Source: a virus
Reading direction: 5' to 3' (one strand)
IMG/VR virus record: IMGVR_UViG_3300049255_000086
Span: 1 to 33,459 of that record
Length of the DNA stretch: 33,459 bases
Below, in pieces: positions 29,419 to 33,459 of the stretch. Made by a program: the position numbers and the translations under genes. Below the pieces are notes generated by a model. That model ran no database searches and was not told where the DNA came from. It saw only the letters and a list, made by a program, of their open reading frames with translations. Position 1 is the first letter of the stretch. Each line of letters opens with the position of its first letter.

Positions 29419-30420
29419 ATGTCTAGCAACGAAAGTTTGCTCCGAAAAGCAGACCTCGCGCTGTCCGATCTTACTTCCAACGGCGGCGTGCTTCTCCCCG
29501 AGCAGGGCGCGGCTTTTATCCGCAAGCTCATCAAGCAGCCTGTGCTCATCAAGCGCTGCCGCGTTGTCGAGATGATGTCGCCGAAGCGCTACATCAACAA
29601 GATCGGCTTCGGCACCCGCATCCTGCGCGCGGCCACTTCCGGCGTTGCTCTCGGCGCTCCGTCCACGACCGGCCTTGGCGGTCGCGCGAAGCCCACGACC
29701 GAGCAAATCCAGCTCTCGACCCGCGAGCAGATCGCCGAAGTCCGGCTGCCCTATGACGTTCTCGAAGACAACATCGAGCGCGCGACGGCTGCGGGCAACG
29801 AACCGCCGAACACCGGCCCCGGTGGTCTGCGCGACACGCTCATCGACATGATCGCGGAGCGCGCTGCTCTCGACACCGAAGAACTCGGCCTGCTCGCAGA
29901 CACGACTTATACGAACGGCAGCGACGCTGACGACCAAGCCTTCCTCTCTCAAGTGGATGGCTGGCTGAAGCTCACGAGCGCCAACGGCAACGTCCTCGAC
30001 GCAACCGGTCTGGCAACGTCGGGCATCACCAAGACGGTTTTCAAAGACGCCCTCAAGACTCTGCCGGTCCAGTACCAGCGGAACAAGGCGGCGCTGAACC
30101 ACTTCGTCTCGGTCAACACCGAAACCGACTACCGCGACTCTCTTGCGGATCGCGGCACGACCCTCGGCGACACGATGGTTCAGGGCACCGGCCCGGTTTA
30201 TGCCTTCGGTTCGCCTGTGACCCCGGTCGCCATGATGCCCGACTCCAAGGCGCTCTATACCGATCCGATGAACCTCATCTTCGGTATTCAGCGGCAGGTC
30301 AGCATGGAGTACGACAAAGACATCACGGCCCGCGTCTATATCATCGTTCTGACGATGCGTATCGACTTCCAGATCGAAGAGACTCAGGCTGCGGTTTACA
30401 CGGACAACATCGGCGCATAA
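29419..30420 (+). CDS. major capsid protein (HK97 fold)
   Basis: 333 aa. ATG at 29419 after TTGAGGAA. N-terminal helix MSSNESLLRKADLALSDLTS, then typical phrases of HK97-fold capsid proteins: the N-arm GGVLLPEQGAAFIRKLIKQP, the P-domain region and the late DPMNLIFGIQRQVSMEYDKD with a final hydrophobic strand (ARVYIIVLTMRIDFQIEE). No long delta domain. Followed by a terminator that also contains the next promoter. Confidence 0.9.
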   Translation: MSSNESLLRKADLALSDLTSNGGVLLPEQGAAFIRKLIKQPVLIKRCRVVEMMSPKRYINKIGFGTRILRAATSGVALGAPSTTGLGGRAKPTTEQIQLSTREQIAEVRLPYDVLEDNIERATAAGNEPPNTGPGGLRDTLIDMIAERAALDTEELGLLADTTYTNGSDADDQAFLSQVDGWLKLTSANGNVLDATGLATSGITKTVFKDALKTLPVQYQRNKAALNHFVSVNTETDYRDSLADRGTTLGDTMVQGTGPVYAFGSPVTPVAMMPDSKALYTDPMNLIFGIQRQVSMEYDKDITARVYIIVLTMRIDFQIEETQAAVYTDNIGA

Positions 30421-30437
30421 TTGAGCCGGTAGTGTTC

Positions 30438-30451
30438 TGCAATTAATTGCA
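30438..30451. promoter_or_regulatory. exact operator palindrome over -35
   Basis: TGCAATTAATTGCA after the capsid gene; its right end forms the TTGCAC -35 of the promoter at 30447-30475. Confidence 0.85.
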
Positions 30452-30475
30452 CTTCGGGGCGGCCTGTGCTACGGT
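30447..30475 (+). promoter_or_regulatory. promoter nested in a terminator hairpin
   Basis: TTGCAC (30447-30452), 17 bp, TACGGT (30470-30475). The -10 lies at the loop and right arm of the hairpin at 30455-30482. Confidence 0.6.
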
Positions 30476-30492
30476 CGCCCCGTTTCGCTTTT
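30455..30492 (+). terminator. rho-independent-like terminator after capsid
   Basis: 10-bp stem CGGGGCGGCC (30455-30464) / GGTCGCCCCG (30473-30482) with one G-T pair and an 8-nt loop, then GTTTCGCTTTT. It would end or reduce capsid mRNA; transcripts from the nested promoter start past the hairpin and escape it. Confidence 0.7.
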
Positions 30493-30514
30493 ACGGCCTG
30501 CTAAGGAGAGCTTG

Positions 30515-30967
30515 ATGCCGATTGCCACTCTTCAACATCCGCATCGCTATACCGTTCACGGAGTTGTCTTCGAGAAGGGTAAGCCCATAACCGTCAATGA
30601 CAAGCTGGCGCACACCCTCGCCAAGAATCCCCGTTTCACTGTCGATTTCGACACCCCGCCCGCTAAGGCTCCAAAGGCTCCCGCCGCCGCTTCCACTGCT
30701 ACCAGCGCGCCCACGTCGCCCAGCATCAGCGCACCCGCCGACGCAGAAGCGCCCAACGGAAACGGCGGAGCCAGAAAGAGCGGCGTGCAAATCAGACGCA
30801 GAGAGGCCAGCCCTACTGCGCCGCAGCCTTTGCCAGCGGCCACCGCACAGGCACCGAGCGCTCCGTCTGACGCTCCTGCTACTGCCGATCCGGCAGCTCC
30901 CGCTGACACCCCGGCCCAGGCTCCGGCCCAAGCCGATCCTACCACTGAAGGCGCTGTGGAGGTGTAA
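30515..30967 (+). CDS. hypothetical head-associated protein with Ala/Pro-rich tail (150 aa)
   Basis: ATG at 30515 with AAGGAGAG. Residues 1-48 (HRYTVHGVVFEKGKPITVND, LAHTLAKNPRFTV) form a small domain often found in proteins encoded right after phage capsids; residues 50-150 are Ala/Pro/Thr/Ser-rich and probably disordered. Likely a minor head or connector-associated protein. Exact role unknown. Confidence 0.65.
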   Translation: MPIATLQHPHRYTVHGVVFEKGKPITVNDKLAHTLAKNPRFTVDFDTPPAKAPKAPAAASTATSAPTSPSISAPADAEAPNGNGGARKSGVQIRRREASPTAPQPLPAATAQAPSAPSDAPATADPAAPADTPAQAPAQADPTTEGAVEV

Positions 30968-30969
30968 CC

Positions 30970-31605
30970 ATGCTGCTGGCCTCCGTCGAGACGATTCGAA
31001 ACGCACTAGGTTTCGATTCAATGACTGACATAAACGCTGCGATTACGGCAGCTCTGAACTCGGCGGAGCCGCAGTTGGCGGTTCAACTCAGCACAAATTT
31101 CGAACAGCAAACCGTCACTGACGTTTTTTGGGCCAAGGAGCCGGTTGAAAAGACCTTCCCGCACGTCAGGACTCAGTTTTGGTTTTCTCAGGGGTTCATT
31201 TCGAGTACGCCGACCGTCAGCGCGGTACAGCTTCGCGGGGGGCCTTTCGAGTGGATTGATTCCACCTCCGATCCTTTCATCATCGCGGACGGTGCTTTGG
31301 TCTACAATCTTGAGAAGGGAGTCGCGACGGATTGGATGACGCCCTACCATCATTGCCGGGTGACATTCACCTACCAAGCCGGATTCCCGTTGGATGACAC
31401 TGATGAGAGCTACGATCTCACCCAAGTTCCCGCGTGGCTTCAGGAGGCCGCCAAGCTCCTTACGCTGATCCGGCTGGCCGATTCTCCGATCATCACCGAG
31501 GCTGGCGTCAGAATCGACGTTCCCACGATAAAGCTCCAGCTCGATTCGCTCCTCGCCAAGCACACCCGTTACGCACCGCTCGCGCTAATCCCGCTGACGC
31601 TATAA
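30970..31605 (+). CDS. head-tail connector (gp6-like) protein
   Basis: 211 aa, ATG with GGAGG. Starts MLLASVETIRNALGFDSMTD, a helix layout seen in phage head-tail adaptor proteins, with a beta-rich middle (WIDSTSDPFIIADGALVYNL) and QVPAWLQEAAKLLTLIRLAD near the end, the helix that packs on the portal in this family. It would link portal and neck. Assignment by pattern and position. Confidence 0.7.
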   Translation: MLLASVETIRNALGFDSMTDINAAITAALNSAEPQLAVQLSTNFEQQTVTDVFWAKEPVEKTFPHVRTQFWFSQGFISSTPTVSAVQLRGGPFEWIDSTSDPFIIADGALVYNLEKGVATDWMTPYHHCRVTFTYQAGFPLDDTDESYDLTQVPAWLQEAAKLLTLIRLADSPIITEAGVRIDVPTIKLQLDSLLAKHTRYAPLALIPLTL

Positions 31606-31626
31606 TGGCCGAACCGCGGAAGTGAC

Positions 31627-32283
31627 ATGTCCAGCCCTTTAGAAATTTACTTCGAATTTCGGAACCAGCGTTTTCAGGACGCGGCCAAAGGGCTGCAAGT
31701 TTTTCATAAGGCGCTAAAAGCCGACTGGGATGGCTCGGCAAAGCTGCTCAGTGTCGAGCTGCGCACCTTCCTCGATTCCGTGGCCCAGGCGCTCGCCTCA
31801 AGGCACTCGGGCGGCTATCCAGGCGGCACCACGCCCCAAACTCTGTCCAAGCGCTCTGGAAGCCTTATAGAGACCATCATCGGTAGCGTCACGGTCAGCG
31901 GCAGCACGTTCGCTACGATCCAGGGCACCATCGGCGGATCAATGATTGCCGCCGTCCAAGAGTTCGGGGCGACTATCACGCCCAAGACCGCCCAATTCCT
32001 GACAGTACCTCTCCCGGCTGCGCTCGATTCGAATGGCGTGCCTCTCAAGAAATCTGCTCGGGACTGGCAAAACACTTTCGTCGCCAAAACCAAGAAAGGC
32101 AACCTCGTCATCTTTAGGAAAGACGGGGCGCAGATCGTACCGCTCTACGTGCTCAAGACGAGCGTAACGATCCCGGCCCGCCTCGGGATGCAGGCGACCC
32201 TCACGGCTGGCCTACCGTACTTCGTAGATCGCTCGATGGATAACATCGTGAAGGCCGTCCTCGCGCAACGGGGGTCAGCATGA
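31627..32283 (+). CDS. neck / tail-assembly protein (HK97 gp10-like)
   Basis: 218 aa. The phrases MIAAVQEFGATITPKTAQFL, TVPLPAALDSNGVPLKKSAR, and VLKTSVTIPARLGMQ recur in phage minor tail/neck proteins related to HK97 gp10. Preceded by a connector and followed by a tail-terminator-like gene, the usual neck order. ATG at 31627 after GCGGAAG, a weak ribosome site. Its stop overlaps the HNH gene start (ATGA). Confidence 0.75.
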   Translation: MSSPLEIYFEFRNQRFQDAAKGLQVFHKALKADWDGSAKLLSVELRTFLDSVAQALASRHSGGYPGGTTPQTLSKRSGSLIETIIGSVTVSGSTFATIQGTIGGSMIAAVQEFGATITPKTAQFLTVPLPAALDSNGVPLKKSARDWQNTFVAKTKKGNLVIFRKDGAQIVPLYVLKTSVTIPARLGMQATLTAGLPYFVDRSMDNIVKAVLAQRGSA

Positions 32284-32708
32284 GGCTGGACTATCACCGC
32301 GTTCGCACACGGCGTGCTTGGTACAACATGCACCGCGTCTGCAAGAATCCAAAGGACACGCGCTATTTCATGTACGGCGGGCGCGGCATCACCGTCTGCG
32401 AGCGCTGGCAATCGTTTGAGAACTTCCTCGAAGACATGGGGTGCGTGCCGACCGGGATGCGCCTCTCTCGCCTTGATAAGACCGGCGACTTCACTCCCGA
32501 CAATTGCCGGTGGGAAACGCCGAAGCTCTCATTCGCTCATAAGCGCTCTCCCGAGAAATTCTGGTTTGAAGGCAAAGAGCGCTCTATTGTCGAAATCGCC
32601 GATATGTGCGGCCTGGGCCGCGCGCTCCTTCGTTATCGCCTCGTAAAAAAGAAATGGCCGATTGAGAAAGCAGTCCTGCCCGCGTGGGCAACTCGGAGGG
32701 CAGTATGA
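32280..32708 (+). CDS. HNH-type homing-endonuclease-like protein
   Basis: 142 aa. The sequence RRAWYNMHRVCKNPKDTRYF, MYGGRGITVCERWQSFENFL, RLSRLDKTGDFTPDNCRWET is that of free-standing phage HNH endonucleases. Residues 100-142 (ERSIVEIADMCGLGRALLRY) form a NUMOD/HTH-like DNA-binding end. It overlaps both neighbours by 4 bp (ATGA), so it is translationally coupled within the neck operon. Probably a selfish element or a packaging-related nuclease; activity untested. Confidence 0.8.
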   Translation: MRLDYHRVRTRRAWYNMHRVCKNPKDTRYFMYGGRGITVCERWQSFENFLEDMGCVPTGMRLSRLDKTGDFTPDNCRWETPKLSFAHKRSPEKFWFEGKERSIVEIADMCGLGRALLRYRLVKKKWPIEKAVLPAWATRRAV

Positions 32709-33232
32709 CCGATTACACAGTCAGCATCAGGCAGAGCATTCTGAGTGCCATCCAGGCTGCTTTCCAGGCCGTGCAGCCGCCGAATACCAGTGCGCCAGGG
32801 TACACCCCCAGCGATGCGGATTGGCCGTTTGCGTTCTCCACGGTCGCCATCGGCCCGCTGAGCGATCAGGACCAGCGCAAAGCCTATTCGCTCGGCATCG
32901 TCGCCGGACAAGAGCGCGAGACGTTCAACTTCCCCTACATCAATTGCAAGTTTCAGATCGCTTTGGAATTTCGAGCCACGGCCAACCAGGACAGCCCCGC
33001 ACCGGGCATTCTGGCCGAGCAAGTCCTGACTGTCGTGAAGCGTGTCACCGATAACAACAAGACCTGGGGCGGCCTCGCTATCGACACCAAGCGCGTAGGT
33101 AACGAGATAGACCTCACCACCTACCTGGATCGCTCAGTCGTGGGCGTGGTTTATATCGAGGTTCAGTATCGAACAGCCCACTTCGATCCGCGCCAGCTCA
33201 CGCCCGACGCGGGCGACAATCCCACGCTATAA
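32705..33232 (+). CDS. tail terminator / minor tail Z-like protein
   Basis: 175 aa. ATG at 32705 after CGGAGGG, overlapping the HNH stop. The layout (helix IRQSILSAIQAAFQAVQPPN, strands FAFSTVAIGPLSDQDQRKAY, FQIALEFRATAN, VVYIEVQYRTAHFDPRQ) is that of small tail-completion proteins lying after the neck gene. Position supports this more than motifs. The next expected gene (major tail protein) is not seen; a recombinase lies there instead. Confidence 0.6.
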   Translation: MTDYTVSIRQSILSAIQAAFQAVQPPNTSAPGYTPSDADWPFAFSTVAIGPLSDQDQRKAYSLGIVAGQERETFNFPYINCKFQIALEFRATANQDSPAPGILAEQVLTVVKRVTDNNKTWGGLAIDTKRVGNEIDLTTYLDRSVVGVVYIEVQYRTAHFDPRQLTPDAGDNPTL

Positions 33233-33236
33233 TTTT

Positions 33237-33250
33237 TGCAATTAATTGCA
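33237..33250. promoter_or_regulatory. exact operator palindrome after the last structural gene
   Basis: TGCAATTAATTGCA, 5 bp after the stop at 33232 and 8 bp upstream of the -35 at 33259. Confidence 0.8.
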
Positions 33251-33258
33251 TTTCTGAC

Positions 33259-33287
33259 TTGTTCGCAAGCAGTGACTTTGCTATATT
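33259..33287 (+). promoter_or_regulatory. sigma70-like promoter reading to the right edge
   Basis: TTGTTC (33259-33264), 17 bp, TATATT (33282-33287). A hairpin follows (33287-33298 / 33303-33313, GAAG loop, one bulge), then AAGGAG (33321-33326) and a GTG opening only a 14-codon frame. Confidence 0.7.
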
Positions 33288-33326
33288 TGGGTAGTGGAGA
33301 AGTCCACACCTAATCAGAGCAAGGAG

Positions 33327-33459
33327 TTAAGCGTGACCGTTGCTTTCGAGTATGCGGTACACGCTCCTACGCGATAAGCCGAGCTGCTTTGCGATCTCGG
33401 TCGCGCCCATCCCTTCTTTGCGAAGGCGGTGAACGTCATCGGCCTTGGCCCGCGCTGTA
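33327..33459 (-). CDS. serine recombinase (resolvase/invertase) C-terminus, partial
   Basis: 43 codons plus stop on the - strand, cut by the window edge. The end ARAKADDVHRLRKEGMGATE, IAKQLGLSRRSVYRILES is the C-terminal helix-turn-helix of Tn3-type resolvases/invertases, which directs the catalytic N-terminal domain to its recombination site. It is the only - strand gene and converges on the phage operon; its stop codon abuts an AAGGAG ribosome site of the + strand. It may belong to an integrated or integrating element. Confidence 0.8.
   Translation of the reverse strand, partial: TARAKADDVHRLRKEGMGATEIAKQLGLSRRSVYRILESNGHA

Overview
The window is a 33.5 kb piece of the genome of a tailed double-stranded DNA phage or prophage, with a virion of the HK97-like capsid type. 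It contains ParB-like, small and large terminase, portal, MuF head protein, XkdF-type protease, HK97-fold capsid, head-tail connector, neck and tail-terminator genes, plus a family A DNA polymerase. All recognised genes are on the + strand except the 3' end of a serine recombinase at the right edge. GC is roughly 55-60%, with sigma70-like promoters and strong AAGGAGG ribosome sites. A Gram-negative host is likely (RlpA-like and RapZ-like genes); an alphaproteobacterium is a guess.

Layout. 1-2880: small regulatory and accessory genes (hypothetical protein, GNAT, XRE-type helix-turn-helix, pentapeptide-repeat protein bracketed by two related hairpins). 2925-4220: a stand-alone RapZ C-terminal-like protein, small proteins, DUF488. 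4255-7130: a tRNA-Gly(UCC)-like gene, then a GNAT-fold protein, a D12-methyltransferase-like protein and a DUF4338/Mom-like protein, a possible DNA-modification cassette. 7170-11561: ParB-like, TerS, and TerL interrupted at its Walker A lysine by a class 3 intein with a LAGLIDADG endonuclease. 11551-13518: small genes, an AT-hook-like protein, an RlpA-like exported protein and three tiny membrane proteins (possible lysis cluster). 13602-20733: an accessory region with a PPDK-like protein lacking its PEP/pyruvate barrel, a CsrA-like protein, two Cys-X5-Arg phosphatase-like proteins around an unknown gene, and several unknown genes. 20745-23135: DNA polymerase. 23197-33232: head and neck morphogenesis, with an HNH-type gene inserted. 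33259-33459: a promoter and ribosome site running into the oppositely oriented recombinase.

The most striking signal is a 14-bp perfect palindrome, TGCAATTAATTGCA, with 11 exact copies and 7 one-mismatch copies (plus two weaker ones). Many lie at sigma70-like promoters, often supplying the TTGCAA/TTGCAC -35 hexamer; others lie inside coding sequences. This looks like a genome-wide operator/stoperator-like regulon. Several of these promoters also sit inside a second, locus-specific dyad. At the RlpA-like gene that dyad would hide the ribosome site in read-through mRNA but not in mRNA from the local promoter, the logic known for phage T4 lysozyme.

Functions are assigned by eye from protein motifs without database searches; small and hypothetical genes rest on ribosome sites, spacing and overlaps.
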